Source of the DNA: Mycobacterium sp. GA-1285
GTDB lineage: Bacteria > Actinomycetota > Actinomycetes > Mycobacteriales > Mycobacteriaceae
Length of the DNA stretch: 64,000 bases
Assembly: GCF_001499905.1 (NCBI RefSeq)
Contig: NZ_LQIS01000004.1
Span: forward strand, 98,837-162,836
Reading direction: 5' to 3'
Shown here: positions 45,624 through 55,228 of the stretch, in pieces
Layout of the letters: the number at the start of each line of letters is the position of its first letter
Numbering within the stretch: position 1 is the stretch's first letter
Position numbers and translations under genes: made by a program
Notes under the pieces: model-generated
What the model saw: only the letters and a program-made list of their open reading frames with translations
Databases searched by the model: none
What the model was told of the DNA's origin: nothing

Positions 45624-45762
45624 CCGCTCACCCTTTCGTAATGTCCTGCCAGAGAACGTGTTAGCCCGATTGCCGAGCCGGTCGCAGGGCCCAGCCGGCG
45701 CCGTTGCCCGTCGTCAAGGTCTAGCAGATCGAACACTCGGCACCGCAAGCGACCAACGAAAG

Positions 45763-46377
45763 CTACCGACGAATGGCAGTGACCGCCCACACGTCGCGCC
45801 GCCCCGCCTTGTGCGCGCCGACCGTCACGTCCACGAAACCCGAAGCACGACACAGCTCCGCAAACGCTTCGGCCTGCTCGCGCGTCCACCCGTGGCTGGC
45901 CAAGCCCGTCGCATCCGGTTCCGTCTGTCGTTCAATGGCGAGCAGGCGCCCGCCGGGAACCAGCAGCCGGGCCGCCTCGCTGAGCCCGACGGCAACGTCT
46001 TGCCAGTGGTGCACGGTCGCCAGCGACCACACCACGGTCGCCGACTGGTCCGACAAAGGCACGCTCTCGGCGGTCCCCGTCGTCCACACGACGGAACCGT
46101 CGGGTGTGAACATGCGGGCGAGCCGGAGCATCACCGGCGCCGGATCGACCCCCGTCGCCACCGCACCGCGACGGACGGCCTCGCGGACCGCAGAACCGGG
46201 ACCGCACCCGATGTCGACCACGGTGTCCGCGGCCGACACCTCAGTGAGGTCCGCCGCAAGTCGGGCGCTCGGCCGCCCCATGAGCATCAACACCAGCCCG
46301 ACCAGTGCACCCATCGGGCCGGAGACGCCGGGATGGTCGGCGTGATGGTTGACGGGCAGATTCTCGGGTGCGTTCAT
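45763..46377 (-). CDS. Class I SAM-dependent methyltransferase
   Basis: 204-residue methyltransferase. Motif I VVDIGCGPGSAVREAVRRG (about residues 54-72), acidic motif II VTGVDPAPVMLRLA region, motif IV ATVVWSLATVHHW, and LLVPGGRLLAIERQ as post-motif. The UbiE/MenG-like small-molecule layout suggests a non-nucleic-acid substrate. Start ATG 46377 is chosen because the longer frame to 46440 overlaps the MerR gene. It diverges from that MerR gene with 46 bases between and probably is its target. Confidence 0.83.
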   Translation of the reverse strand: MNAPENLPVNHHADHPGVSGPMGALVGLVLMLMGRPSARLAADLTEVSAADTVVDIGCGPGSAVREAVRRGAVATGVDPAPVMLRLARMFTPDGSVVWTTGTAESVPLSDQSATVVWSLATVHHWQDVAVGLSEAARLLVPGGRLLAIERQTEPDATGLASHGWTREQAEAFAELCRASGFVDVTVGAHKAGRRDVWAVTAIRR

Positions 46378-46384
46378 GATGACG

Positions 46385-46415
46385 AGCTTGCCGCTTCGAG
46401 TCGGCTTGAAGTCAA
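46385..46415 (-). promoter_or_regulatory. Candidate MerR-type promoter with 19-base spacer
   Basis: On the minus strand TTGACT (46415-46410) and a weak -10 CAAGCT (46390-46385) are 19 bases apart, the long spacing MerR activators act on. An imperfect dyad CTTCGAG-4-CTTGAAG (46394-46411, 7 of 9 pairs) sits in the spacer. The predicted start is next to the methyltransferase ATG, implying a nearly leaderless transcript. The -10 is poor, so this is tentative. Confidence 0.38.
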
Positions 46416-46423
46416 ATGGCCGC

Positions 46424-46852
46424 ATGGACGCGATCCCCATCGGCGAGGCCGCCGCCCAGTTGCAGATGGCGCCGTCGACGCTGCGCTATTACGACGAACG
46501 CGGCCTGGTGCGCCCTGTTAGCCGGCTGGCCGGGCGTCGCATGTACGGAACCGACGAACTGCGCCGCCTGGCACTGTTGAAGATCTTCAGCAGACTGGAC
46601 CTTCCGCTCGACACCGCAGCGGCCGTCCTCGACGCGCCCAGTCCGCAGTGGCGCGAACTCGTGCGCCAGCAGATCAGCCAGCTCGACGACGTGATCGCGC
46701 AGGCGCGCGGGGCCCAGCAGTTCCTCACGCACGCGCTGCATTGCCCCGCCGACCATCCCGCCCGCGAATGCCCGACGATGATCGGTGCGCTGGACCGGCT
46801 GGTCGACGGCGCTTCGGTCGAACAGCTCGCCGCCGAACACGCCGATCCCTGA
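46424..46852 (+). CDS. MerR-family transcriptional regulator
   Basis: 142-residue regulator. N-terminal winged helix at residues 5-70: IPIGEAAAQLQMAPSTLRYYDERGLVRP, RRMYGTDELRRLALLKIFSRL. A dimerisation helix (PQWRELVRQQISQLDDVIAQARGAQ, split at its middle by no break) leads to a short tail with two cysteines, HCPADHPARECP, which could bind a metal or thiol-reactive ligand. Start ATG 46424 agrees with the conserved MerR N-terminus. Divergent from the methyltransferase; the intergenic region has a MerR-like dyad. Confidence 0.86.
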   Translation: MDAIPIGEAAAQLQMAPSTLRYYDERGLVRPVSRLAGRRMYGTDELRRLALLKIFSRLDLPLDTAAAVLDAPSPQWRELVRQQISQLDDVIAQARGAQQFLTHALHCPADHPARECPTMIGALDRLVDGASVEQLAAEHADP

Positions 46853-46914
46853 CCGTCCGAGCGATATGTGCGTCCCGATCCGGGTATAGATGCCTACCGG
46901 AAGGGACCACGCTC

Positions 46915-47781
46915 ATGACCGAGATGGACTATCTGGAGTTGCACGGCGATCGCGTCGCCTACCGAGACGTCGGCAGCGGCGCGGAAGTACTGCTGCTGAT
47001 CCACGGGATGGCCGGAAGTTCCGACACGTGGCGGGCGGTGATCCCGCAGCTGTCTCGGCGCTATCGGGTGATCGCACCCGACCTGTTGGGGCACGGCCAA
47101 TCGGACAAGCCCCGCGGCGACTACTCGCTGGGCGCGTTCGCAGTGTGGCTACGCGACCTGCTCGACGAACTAGGGGTCGCCAAGGCCACCATCGTCGGCC
47201 AGTCGCTGGGCGGCGGGGTGGCCATGCAGTTCGTCTATCAGCATCCCGACTACTGCCAACGCCTCGTCCTGATCAGCAGCGGCGGCCTGGGACCCGACGT
47301 CGGCTGGACGCTTCGCCTGCTCTCGGCGCCGGGAGCCGAGTTCATCCTGCCCGCGATCGCACCCCCGCCGGTTCTCACGGTCGGCAACAAGCTGCGTGGT
47401 TGGTTCCGCACGGTCGGTATCCAATCGCCACGCGGTGCGGAAATGTGGAGTGCCTACTCGTCGTTGGCGGACGCCCAGACGCGCCATGCCTTCCTTCGCA
47501 CCCTGCGCTCGGTCGTCGACTATCGCGGCCAGGCGGTCAGCGCATTGAACCGTCTGCACGTGGCCAACGAGCTGCCCATCATGGCCATTTGGGGCGACGA
47601 AGACCGGATCATCCCCGTCGCCCATGCGTACGCGACGCACGAGGCGCGCCCGGAATGCCGGTTGGAAGTGCTCGAGGGTGTCGGGCATTTCGCCCACGTG
47701 GAGCGGCCGAACGACGTGATCGATCTGCTCGACGATTTCATCAGCACCACCGCCCAACCCGTCGTCAACAGCGAACCGTAG
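46915..47781 (+). CDS. Alpha/beta hydrolase
   Basis: 288-residue serine hydrolase. Oxyanion-hole HGMAGSSDTW near residue 33, nucleophile Ser in VGQSLGGGVA near residue 102, acid Asp in AIWGDEDRIIP, and His in EGVGHFAHVERP near residue 263. The pattern fits the epoxide-hydrolase/MhpC-like group common in mycobacteria. Substrate unknown. Start ATG 46915 follows GGAAGGGA by about 8 bases, and TATAGA at 46885-46890 is a possible -10. In frame sequence upstream overlaps the MerR gene and was discarded. Confidence 0.86.
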   Translation: MTEMDYLELHGDRVAYRDVGSGAEVLLLIHGMAGSSDTWRAVIPQLSRRYRVIAPDLLGHGQSDKPRGDYSLGAFAVWLRDLLDELGVAKATIVGQSLGGGVAMQFVYQHPDYCQRLVLISSGGLGPDVGWTLRLLSAPGAEFILPAIAPPPVLTVGNKLRGWFRTVGIQSPRGAEMWSAYSSLADAQTRHAFLRTLRSVVDYRGQAVSALNRLHVANELPIMAIWGDEDRIIPVAHAYATHEARPECRLEVLEGVGHFAHVERPNDVIDLLDDFISTTAQPVVNSEP

Positions 47782-47871
47782 CCGCGGCGCCTGCACCGCC
47801 CGGTACGGGTGCCCGCGGAACGCGCAGACATAATCGACGAAACGGAAGGTCATCTAAGGATCGGAGCGGTT

Positions 47872-49344
47872 GTGGTCGGGACCGGCGCGGCGCAGTCGCC
47901 CACGATCGGTCGTGAGCGCTCTCCGCGCCTGCTCGTCGCCGGACTGTCCATCGTGGTGCTCACCGTCGCCGTCCTGCAGACCGCCGTCGTCCCGGTGCTC
48001 GGCATCATCGCCGACCAACTCGACGCGTCCATCGTCGGCGTGAGCTGGGCAGTCACCGCCAATCTGCTCGCCGCCGTCGCCGCCACGCCGCTGCTCGGCA
48101 GACTTGCCGACCTCCACAGCAAACATCACGTCCTGCTCGGCGTGCTCGTCGTCGTGCTGGCCGGATCACTGCTGGCGGCCATCACGTCGTCACTCCACGT
48201 GCTCATCGTCGCCCGCGTGCTTCAGGCCGCCTCGTTCGCGCTCTACCCGATCAGCATCGCGATCCTGCGCGAGGAACTGCCCCCCGATCGTCTGATGTCG
48301 GCGATGGCGGTCCTGTCCGGGACACTGGGCTTCGGCGGCGGAACCGGCCTCGTCGTGGTCGGCCTGCTGATGACCGGCGACGCCGGCTACCACCGGGTGT
48401 TCTGGTTGACGACCGCGTTCACCGTGGCCGTGATCGCGATCGTGCTTCTGGTGGTGCCACGACGGCCGCGCCACGTTGCCGGATCGATCGACTGGCTGGG
48501 AGCGGTTGGCTTGGCGGTGGGACTGTCGGCACTACTGTTGGCGATCAGCCAGGGCCAGACGTGGGGTCGGGCATCGCCTGCCACCTTGGGCTGCGTCGTT
48601 GGTGCATTTGCTGTACTCGCCGGCTGGTGGCGGTGGGAGCGTCACATCAGCCGGCCGTTGGTATCGACGTCGATGCTCACCCGAAGACCGGTCCTGCTCA
48701 CGAACGTCGCCACGATCTTCGTCGGCATGGGGCTGTACTTCGCGTTCCTCGGGTTGACGCTCTTCGTCCAAATACCGCGCGACGCAGCGGGTTACGGTTT
48801 CGGCGCGACGGTGTTGGAAGCCAGCGTCGTCTATCTGCTTCCGGGCGCGTTCACCGGCTTTCTCGTCGCATTGATCAGCGGCAGGTTCATCGACCGTTTC
48901 GGCGCCCGGCCCGTGCTTCTCGTGGCCGCGATCGCCGGTATCGCCGGATTCCTGTTCGTCGCTCTGGTGCACTCCCACACGTGGCAGATCATCGTCGCGG
49001 GCATCCTCGCCAACGCCTACATCAGCCTCGGCTACGGCGCCCTGCCCGCGTTGATCGTCAGCGAGGTCGACGCCGGGGAGACGGGCGTGGCCACGAGCAT
49101 GAATGCGATAGCCCGCACCATCGGCAGTTCGATCGCGGCTGCGGTCGTCGCCATGTTGCTCAGCCGGTCGGCGCCGGGAACGGGCGTGCCGATGGAGAAC
49201 AGCTTTTTCGCGATATTCCTCGGCGGCGCGATCACGTCGACGCTCGCGCTGGTGTTGATCGCCATGTCGCGTCCGTCGTCACGACCGATGGATTCCGTGG
49301 AGGCGCACTACGAAACGCGTGCCATGAACCACGAGTGGGGCTGA
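47872..49344 (+). CDS. MFS transporter (DHA2-like, 14 helices)
   Basis: 490-residue integral membrane transporter. About 14 hydrophobic helices. The drug:H+ antiporter signature region follows helix 2 (TPLLGRLADLHSKHHVLLGVL), with RVLQAASFALYPISIAILREELP (motif B/C area) and a loop before helix 7 (VPRRPRHVAGSIDWLGA) dividing the halves. Such proteins export small molecules using the proton gradient; substrate unknown. Start GTG 47872 is favoured by GGAG 5 bases upstream; GTG 47809 would add 21 residues. Confidence 0.85.
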   Translation: MVGTGAAQSPTIGRERSPRLLVAGLSIVVLTVAVLQTAVVPVLGIIADQLDASIVGVSWAVTANLLAAVAATPLLGRLADLHSKHHVLLGVLVVVLAGSLLAAITSSLHVLIVARVLQAASFALYPISIAILREELPPDRLMSAMAVLSGTLGFGGGTGLVVVGLLMTGDAGYHRVFWLTTAFTVAVIAIVLLVVPRRPRHVAGSIDWLGAVGLAVGLSALLLAISQGQTWGRASPATLGCVVGAFAVLAGWWRWERHISRPLVSTSMLTRRPVLLTNVATIFVGMGLYFAFLGLTLFVQIPRDAAGYGFGATVLEASVVYLLPGAFTGFLVALISGRFIDRFGARPVLLVAAIAGIAGFLFVALVHSHTWQIIVAGILANAYISLGYGALPALIVSEVDAGETGVATSMNAIARTIGSSIAAAVVAMLLSRSAPGTGVPMENSFFAIFLGGAITSTLALVLIAMSRPSSRPMDSVEAHYETRAMNHEWG

Positions 49345-49363
49345 CGCCAGAACCCTGCGCGAG

Positions 49364-49792
49364 TCAGCGCAACGCGGCCAGGTTGGCAACGGACTTGCGG
49401 ACGTCGGATTCGATCACTTTGGCGACCAGATTGCCGATGCGCGTGTTCAGCAGCCCGCCGGACAGGTCGGCGACCACCTGGAACGTCGAACCCGGCTTGT
49501 CGTCACGCACACACAGCGTCAAGCCGATGCGGATGCCGGGCCGCCCCCGCCCGACCATCTCGACGACCTTGGGCTCGTCATAGCGCGTGACCTGCCAGTG
49601 GATGGTGTTGCGGAACCCCTTGACCTTGATCAGCGACGACACGCACGTGCCGACCTCGATGTTGGCGGGCACCTCGCTGCGCCACCCGCCGAAGATCGTC
49701 AGCCACTCGTCGAACCGGCTCAGGTCCGAGGCCAACTCCCACGCCTTGTGCGGGCTCAGGTCCGACGACACCGAAACGTCCACTGCTGCCAT
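49364..49792 (-). CDS. SRPBCC-family protein (polyketide cyclase/dehydrase-like)
   Basis: 142-residue START/SRPBCC helix-grip protein: VDVSVSSDLSPHKAWELASDLSRFDEWL, then KGFRNTIHWQVTRYDEPKVVEMVG, FQVVADLSGGLLNTRIG and the long C-terminal helix VIESDVRKSVANLAAL. These bind hydrophobic ligands in a cavity; several mycobacterial copies are of unknown function. Start ATG 49792. Convergent with the MFS gene. Confidence 0.83.
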   Translation of the reverse strand: MAAVDVSVSSDLSPHKAWELASDLSRFDEWLTIFGGWRSEVPANIEVGTCVSSLIKVKGFRNTIHWQVTRYDEPKVVEMVGRGRPGIRIGLTLCVRDDKPGSTFQVVADLSGGLLNTRIGNLVAKVIESDVRKSVANLAALR

Positions 49793-50082
49793 GCCTACTC
49801 CCGTACCCGGCGGAGCGGGGCAGGTAAACGGCGTTTCGACCGATCATGGCGCCGTCGGCTGCGAAACTGTCCGAGGACACCGGTTCAGCGTCGGCGCCGC
49901 CGGGCGGTCAGCCTACTGACGTCGACGACTGCCCCGCGACAGCGAATCTGGTGCCCGGGACCACACCAGACAAAGGATTCCATTGTGAATATGTAAATCC
50001 CCTGCGGAATCGCCTGCGAGCGCCCGCTTGATCCGCGATTGTTTATCCACAGCTTCGGGGGCTGCCCCTAGGAGGATTTGCA

Positions 50083-51279
50083 CTGACCGGCTCACACACC
50101 ACCGCCGTCGACCGATCATCGGGACACAACAAGGCGACCCGCCCGACAGGCGCCCCGGTCATCGAGATCGACCACGTCGCCAAACGCTTCGGCGACTACG
50201 TCGCCGTTGCCGACGCGGATTTCTCCATCGCCTCGGGTGAGTTCTTCTCGATGCTTGGTCCCTCCGGTTGCGGCAAGACCACAACGCTGCGCATGATCGC
50301 CGGGTTCGAGAGCCCCACCGACGGCGCGATCCGACTCGAAGGGGCCGACGTTTCGAAGGTCCCGCCGCACAAGCGCAACGTCAACACGGTGTTTCAGCAC
50401 TACGCGCTGTTTCCGCACATGTCGGTGTGGGACAACGTCGCCTACGGTCCCCGGTGCAGGAAGCTGGCCAAAAGCGAGATCCGCAAGCGGGTCGACGAAC
50501 TCCTCGAGATCGTCCGGCTGACGGACTTCGCCGATCGTCGCCCGGGCCAACTCTCGGGCGGGCAGCAACAACGTGTCGCACTGGCCCGCGCATTGGTGAA
50601 TTACCCGAGCGCGCTGCTGCTCGACGAACCGCTCGGCGCCCTGGACCTCAAGTTGCGTCAGGTGATGCAGTTCGAACTCAAGCGCATTCAGCGCGAAGTC
50701 GGGATCGCGTTCGTCTACGTCACGCACGACCAGGAGGAAGCGTTGACGATGAGTGACCGCATCGCGGTCATGAACGCCGGCAACGTCGACCAGATCGGCA
50801 CGCCGACCGAGATCTACGACCGACCCGCCACCGTGTTCGTCGCGAGCTTCATCGGACAGGCCAACCTGTGGGCGGGGCGCCAGACCGGCCGAGCCAACCG
50901 GGATTACGTCGAGATCGAGGTGCTCGGCTCGACGCTGAAAGCGCGGCCGGGCGAGACCACGATCGAACCCGGAGGACACGCAACGCTGATGGTGCGGCCG
51001 GAACGGGTCCGGGTCTGCATGGACGCCCCCACCGGTGGGCTCGTCGGCGTGCGTGCGACGGTCACCGATCTGACCTTCCAGGGTCCGGTGGTCCGGCTGT
51101 CGCTGGCCGCGCCGGACGACTCGGCGATGATCGCCCACATCGGCCCCGAGGAGGAGTTGCCGCTGCTGCGACCCGGCGACACAGTCCACGTGTGCTGGAC
51201 ACCGGACGCGTCACTGGTGTTGCCGGCGGCCGATATTCCGACCGCCGAGGATCTCGAGGAGATGCTCGACGATTCCTGA
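50083..51279 (+). CDS. potA: Polyamine ABC transporter ATP-binding protein, CTG start
   Basis: 398-residue PotA-type ATPase that would energise spermidine/putrescine import. Walker [11 protein letters not shown]-loop [15 protein letters not shown], signature [15 protein letters not shown], Walker [14 protein letters not shown] and H-loop VTHDQEEAL are all present. A TOBE domain ([15 protein letters not shown]) ends the protein. The frame holds [22 protein letters not shown] before Walker A, so the gene starts well upstream of ATG 50251. The only candidate placed right is CTG 50083, with a perfect AGGAGG 7 bases upstream; no ATG, GTG or TTG lies in frame there. First gene of a four-gene operon. 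Confidence 0.85.
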   Translation: MTGSHTTAVDRSSGHNKATRPTGAPVIEIDHVAKRFGDYVAVADADFSIASGEFFSMLGPSGCGKTTTLRMIAGFESPTDGAIRLEGADVSKVPPHKRNVNTVFQHYALFPHMSVWDNVAYGPRCRKLAKSEIRKRVDELLEIVRLTDFADRRPGQLSGGQQQRVALARALVNYPSALLLDEPLGALDLKLRQVMQFELKRIQREVGIAFVYVTHDQEEALTMSDRIAVMNAGNVDQIGTPTEIYDRPATVFVASFIGQANLWAGRQTGRANRDYVEIEVLGSTLKARPGETTIEPGGHATLMVRPERVRVCMDAPTGGLVGVRATVTDLTFQGPVVRLSLAAPDDSAMIAHIGPEEELPLLRPGDTVHVCWTPDASLVLPAADIPTAEDLEEMLDDS

Positions 51280-51368
51280 TCGCCACCAGTGGCGACCCGG
51301 CACCGCCGTGAGCGGCGATTCGACAGCTGTCGGCCCCTCCCCTCCCTCCGACGAAAGGCACAGCCGCC

Positions 51369-52547
51369 ATGCCCTACGAGACGGACCCTCGCCTCGCCCG
51401 CTTCGCCGCCAACCGCACGTCGCGCCGCCGCTTCATCGGCGGAGGCGCCGCCGCGGCCGCCGCCGTGGTTCTCGGCCCGTCGTTGCTGGCGGCGTGCGGA
51501 TCAGACAGCGGCACCTCCGGTACCACCACGGAGGAAGGCGGGCCGGCCAGCGGCACGCTGCGGATCTCGAACTGGCCGCTGTACATGGCCGAGGGATTCA
51601 TCGCCGCGTTCCAACAGGCGTCGGGTATCACCGTCGACTACAAGGAGGATTTCAACGACAACGAGGAATGGTTCGCCAAGGTCAAAGAGCCGTTGTCGCG
51701 TAAACAGGACATCGGCACCGACCTGGTGGTGCCCACGGCGTTCATGGCGTCACAGATCCGGAACCTGAACTGGGTCAACGACTTCACCGAAGACGGCATC
51801 CCGAACAAGAAGAACCTGCGACCCGACCTGCTCGACGCGCAGATGGACCCGGGCCGGAAATGGAGCGCGCCGTACATGACCGGCATGGTCGGCCTCGCCT
51901 ACAACCGCGCCGCCATCGGCCGCGACATCACCGGAATCGACGACCTGTGGGACCCCGCGTTCAAGGGTCGCGTCAGTATGCTCTCGGACTTCCAGGACGG
52001 CCTGGGCATGATCATGCAGTCGCTGGGCGGGAACCCCGCATCGCCCAGCACCGAATCGGTGCAGAAGGCGGTCGATCTCGTCCGCGAGCAGAACGACCGG
52101 GGTCAGATCCGCCGGTTCACCGGCAACGACTACGCCGACGACCTGGCGGCGGGCAATGTCGTTATCGCGCAAGCCTATTCGGGTGACGTCGTGCAGTTGC
52201 AGGCCGACAATCCCGATTTGCAGTTCGTGGTTCCGGAATCCGGCGGCACCGACTTCCTCGACACGATGGTGATCCCCTACACCACGCAGAACCAGAAGGC
52301 CGCCGAGGCGTGGATCGACTTCGTCTACGACCGGGCCAATTACGCCAAGCTCATCGCCTTCACACAGTTCGTTCCGGTCCTCTCCGACATGACGGCGGAA
52401 CTCGACCGGATCGACCCGAACCTGGGCAAGAACCAGCTGATCAATCCTCCGCAGTCCACCCTTGACCGGATCAAGGCCTGGGCTCCGCTCGAGGACGAGC
52501 AGAAGCAGCAGTACGCGTCGATGTACGCCGAAGTCACCGGCGGCTGA
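51369..52547 (+). CDS. potD: Polyamine-type ABC transporter substrate-binding lipoprotein
   Basis: 392-residue periplasmic-type binding protein (PotD/PotF family). Signal has a twin-arginine motif (SRRRFIGG, residues 18-25) and a lipobox LAAC with Cys43, so it is a Tat-exported lipoprotein. Mature part begins GTLRISNWPLYMAEGFI, typical of this family, with DLVVPTAFMASQI, AYNRAAIG, PAFKGRVSMLSDFQDG, and NVVIAQAYSGDVVQL. It would present a polyamine or similar cation to the permease. Lies between the ATPase and permease genes. Confidence 0.87.
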   Translation: MPYETDPRLARFAANRTSRRRFIGGGAAAAAAVVLGPSLLAACGSDSGTSGTTTEEGGPASGTLRISNWPLYMAEGFIAAFQQASGITVDYKEDFNDNEEWFAKVKEPLSRKQDIGTDLVVPTAFMASQIRNLNWVNDFTEDGIPNKKNLRPDLLDAQMDPGRKWSAPYMTGMVGLAYNRAAIGRDITGIDDLWDPAFKGRVSMLSDFQDGLGMIMQSLGGNPASPSTESVQKAVDLVREQNDRGQIRRFTGNDYADDLAAGNVVIAQAYSGDVVQLQADNPDLQFVVPESGGTDFLDTMVIPYTTQNQKAAEAWIDFVYDRANYAKLIAFTQFVPVLSDMTAELDRIDPNLGKNQLINPPQSTLDRIKAWAPLEDEQKQQYASMYAEVTGG

Positions 52548-52550
52548 CGA

Positions 52551-53426
52551 ATGGCAGGCGTCGCCGGCAGCGGCAGGCAGCGCAGCAGGATCGCGCCGTA
52601 TCTGATGATCCTGCCCGCGATGGTGTACCTCGCGGTGTTCTTCGTCGTCCCGTTCGTCTCGCTGACACGGATGTCGCTGTCGAAGGCGAGCGGCTCGATT
52701 TTCCTTCCGACACTGACGTTCTCGTGGGACTTCGGAAACTACGTCGAGGCGTTCAGCAAGTATCAGGAGCAGATACTGCGGTCGTTCGGCTACGCCACCA
52801 CCGCGACGGTGCTCTGCGTGCTGCTGTCGTTCCCGCTGGCGTATGTGATCGCGTTCAAGGCCGGGCGTTTCAAGAACCTCATCCTCGGCCTGGTGATCCT
52901 GCCGTTCTTCGTGACGTTCCTGATTCGCACCATTGCGTGGAAAACCATTCTTGCTGACGACGGTTGGGTGGTCGACGCACTGGACGCGGTCGGGCTGTTG
53001 CCCGCCGACGGACGGCTGCTGTCGACGAGCTGGGCCGTCATCGGCGGCCTCACCTACAACTGGATCATCTTCATGATCCTGCCGCTGTACGTCAGCTTGG
53101 AGAAGATCGATCCACGGCTGATCGAAGCGTCCAAGGATCTGTACTCGTCGAACACCCGCAGCTTCACCAAGGTCATTCTGCCGCTGTCGCTTCCGGGACT
53201 GCTGGCCGGCAGTCTGCTGGTCTTCATCCCGGCCGCGGGCGACTTCATCAACGCCGAATATCTGGGCAGCACCCAGACGACGATGATCGGCAACGTGATC
53301 CAGCAGCAGTTCCTGGTCGTCAAAGACTATCCGGCCGCGGCGGCGCTCAGCATGGTACTGATGGGCATCATCCTGGTCGGTGTCCTGCTCTACACCCGGG
53401 CGTTGGGCACGGAGGAACTCGTATGA
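52551..53426 (+). CDS. potB: Polyamine-type ABC transporter permease (PotB-like)
   Basis: 291-residue inner-membrane permease with six helices. The EAA loop contacting the ATPase is LIEASKDLYSSNTRSFTKVILPLSLPG near residue 190. Start ATG 52551 is 3 bases after the binding-protein stop; the stop overlaps the next permease start by 4 bases (ATGA), so they are translationally coupled. Forms the channel together with the PotC-like protein. Confidence 0.87.
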   Translation: MAGVAGSGRQRSRIAPYLMILPAMVYLAVFFVVPFVSLTRMSLSKASGSIFLPTLTFSWDFGNYVEAFSKYQEQILRSFGYATTATVLCVLLSFPLAYVIAFKAGRFKNLILGLVILPFFVTFLIRTIAWKTILADDGWVVDALDAVGLLPADGRLLSTSWAVIGGLTYNWIIFMILPLYVSLEKIDPRLIEASKDLYSSNTRSFTKVILPLSLPGLLAGSLLVFIPAAGDFINAEYLGSTQTTMIGNVIQQQFLVVKDYPAAAALSMVLMGIILVGVLLYTRALGTEELV

Positions 53427-54268
53427 CCGTCCAGGCGATGGACGCGGCGACCAATCCCACACCGGGCAAGCGGGTGAAGGGCTCGCCCAAATGGGGCGAT
53501 TGGCTGCTGCGGATCGTCGCCGGCCTCGTGCTGCTGTATCTGTTCCTGCCGATCTTGGTGATCGTGCTCTTCTCGTTCAACGATCCGAAGGGCAAGTTCA
53601 ATTACAGCTGGCAGGGTTTCACCCTGGACAACTGGGCGGATCCGTTCAAGTATCCGGCGCTGACCGAGGCGCTGAAGCTGAGCATCAACGTCGCCGCGGT
53701 GTCCACCGCGATCGCGTTGGTGCTGGGCTCACTGGTGGCGATAGCCCTTGTGCGACAACGGTGGCGGGGTCGACGCGCGGTCGACACATTTCTCGTGCTG
53801 CCGTTGACGGCGCCGGAAGTGGTGATGGGTGCGGCGCTGCTGGTGCTGTTCCTCGATCTGGGCTGGGCCACTGGCTATGTGACGATCGTGTTGGCACACA
53901 TCGCGTTCGAGGTCAGCTTCATCGCGATGACGGTGCGCGCCCGGGTGCGCGGTTTTGACTGGACGCTCGAGGACGCGTCGATGGATCTCGGCGCCAGCCC
54001 GACGCGAACCTTCTTCCGGGTCACGCTGCCGTTGATCGTTCCCGGCATCGTCGCGGCGGGCATGCTGTCGTTCGCGTTGTCGCTCGACGACTTCATCATC
54101 ACCTACTTCGTCAGCGGTTCGACGGTGACCTATCCGCTGTACGTCAACGCCGCCGTGAAGGCCGCGGTGCCGCCGCAGATCAACGTTCTCGCCACGGGGA
54201 TCCTGGTGATCAGTCTCATCCTGCTTGCGGCGGGAACCCTCTACCGGCGCAGAAGGATCGACGTCTAG
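53423..54268 (+). CDS. potC: Polyamine-type ABC transporter permease (PotC-like)
   Basis: 281-residue permease, about six helices, starting with a conserved FLPILVIVLFSFND segment. Its EAA loop is TLEDASMDLGASPTRTFFRVTLPLIVPG near residue 190, and the GASP form is usual for PotC. Start ATG 53423 overlaps the previous gene by 4 bases. Last gene of the operon; it is convergent with the EamA transporter gene 33 bases away. Confidence 0.87.
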   Translation: MTVQAMDAATNPTPGKRVKGSPKWGDWLLRIVAGLVLLYLFLPILVIVLFSFNDPKGKFNYSWQGFTLDNWADPFKYPALTEALKLSINVAAVSTAIALVLGSLVAIALVRQRWRGRRAVDTFLVLPLTAPEVVMGAALLVLFLDLGWATGYVTIVLAHIAFEVSFIAMTVRARVRGFDWTLEDASMDLGASPTRTFFRVTLPLIVPGIVAAGMLSFALSLDDFIITYFVSGSTVTYPLYVNAAVKAAVPPQINVLATGILVISLILLAAGTLYRRRRIDV

Positions 54269-54301
54269 CGACGCTACCTCGGCGCGCATGCTCGTCGGCG
54301 C

Positions 54302-55177
54302 TCAACCCACCTCGACCGGGACCGGCGGTGTGCGAGCACCGGCGCGTGCGGCGCCCATACCGGCGGCCACGACCAAGCACATGCCGAGCACGCCGAGCGG
54401 TTCGGGCACCTGTCGCAGAACGACGAGGCCGACGATCATCGCAAAGCCGGGTTCGAGCGCCATCAGTGTGCCGAACGCGGCAGTCGTGAGCCGGCGCAGC
54501 GCCAGCAGTTCCAGCGCGAACGGTACAACGGGCAGCAGGACCGCCAAGCCGACTCCGATCAGCAGAATGTCTAGTGTGAGTCGCGGTAGCACCAGGGGGC
54601 CGACGGCCAGCGTGGCGACGATCCCTGCGACGGGCATCGACACGGCGAGACCGTTCATGCCTGAAACCTGGTCCCCTACCCGCTGCGTCAGCATGATGTA
54701 GATCGCCCAGCAGAGCGCCGAGGCCAGCGCATACAGCACCCCGACACCGTCGACGTGACCCGCCCACGGCTGGGTGAGCAGGAGGACACCCCCGGCGGCG
54801 AGGCCCGGCCACAGCAGCCGGCCGCGCCCGGTGCCGTGCGCGACAGCGACGCCCAGCGGGCCGAGGAACTCAATCGCGCTGGCGGTGCCCAACGGAATGC
54901 GGGCGAGCGCCGCCATGAAGAGCAGCGTGATGCCCGCGATGACCACGCCGAGCACCACGCACATACGAAAGCTTGTCCACGTGAAGGCCTTTGGCCGCGG
55001 TCGGACGATCAGAAGCATGAGCAGGCCCGCCCACGCCAGCCGCAGCCAAGCCGCACCTTCGGCGCCGATGCGGTCGATCAGCGTGACGGCGATCGCCGCG
55101 CCGGTCTGCACGCACAGCATTGCCGCGACCGCCATCAGCACCCCGCTGCGGGCCTGGCTCACCATGTTGGCATTCAA
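54302..55177 (-). CDS. EamA/DMT-family transporter (RhtA-like)
   Basis: 291-residue membrane protein with about ten helices in two EamA repeats. Segments such as [35 protein letters not shown] and [23 protein letters not shown] match the RhtA homoserine/threonine exporter group. Substrate not proven. Start ATG 55177. Ends close to the PotC-like gene (convergent). Confidence 0.83.
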   Translation of the reverse strand: MNANMVSQARSGVLMAVAAMLCVQTGAAIAVTLIDRIGAEGAAWLRLAWAGLLMLLIVRPRPKAFTWTSFRMCVVLGVVIAGITLLFMAALARIPLGTASAIEFLGPLGVAVAHGTGRGRLLWPGLAAGGVLLLTQPWAGHVDGVGVLYALASALCWAIYIMLTQRVGDQVSGMNGLAVSMPVAGIVATLAVGPLVLPRLTLDILLIGVGLAVLLPVVPFALELLALRRLTTAAFGTLMALEPGFAMIVGLVVLRQVPEPLGVLGMCLVVAAGMGAARAGARTPPVPVEVG

Positions 55178-55228
55178 CGGGATGCCGACCGATCACGTCC
55201 ACGCGTTTCCTCGAGACGCGGCGATCGT

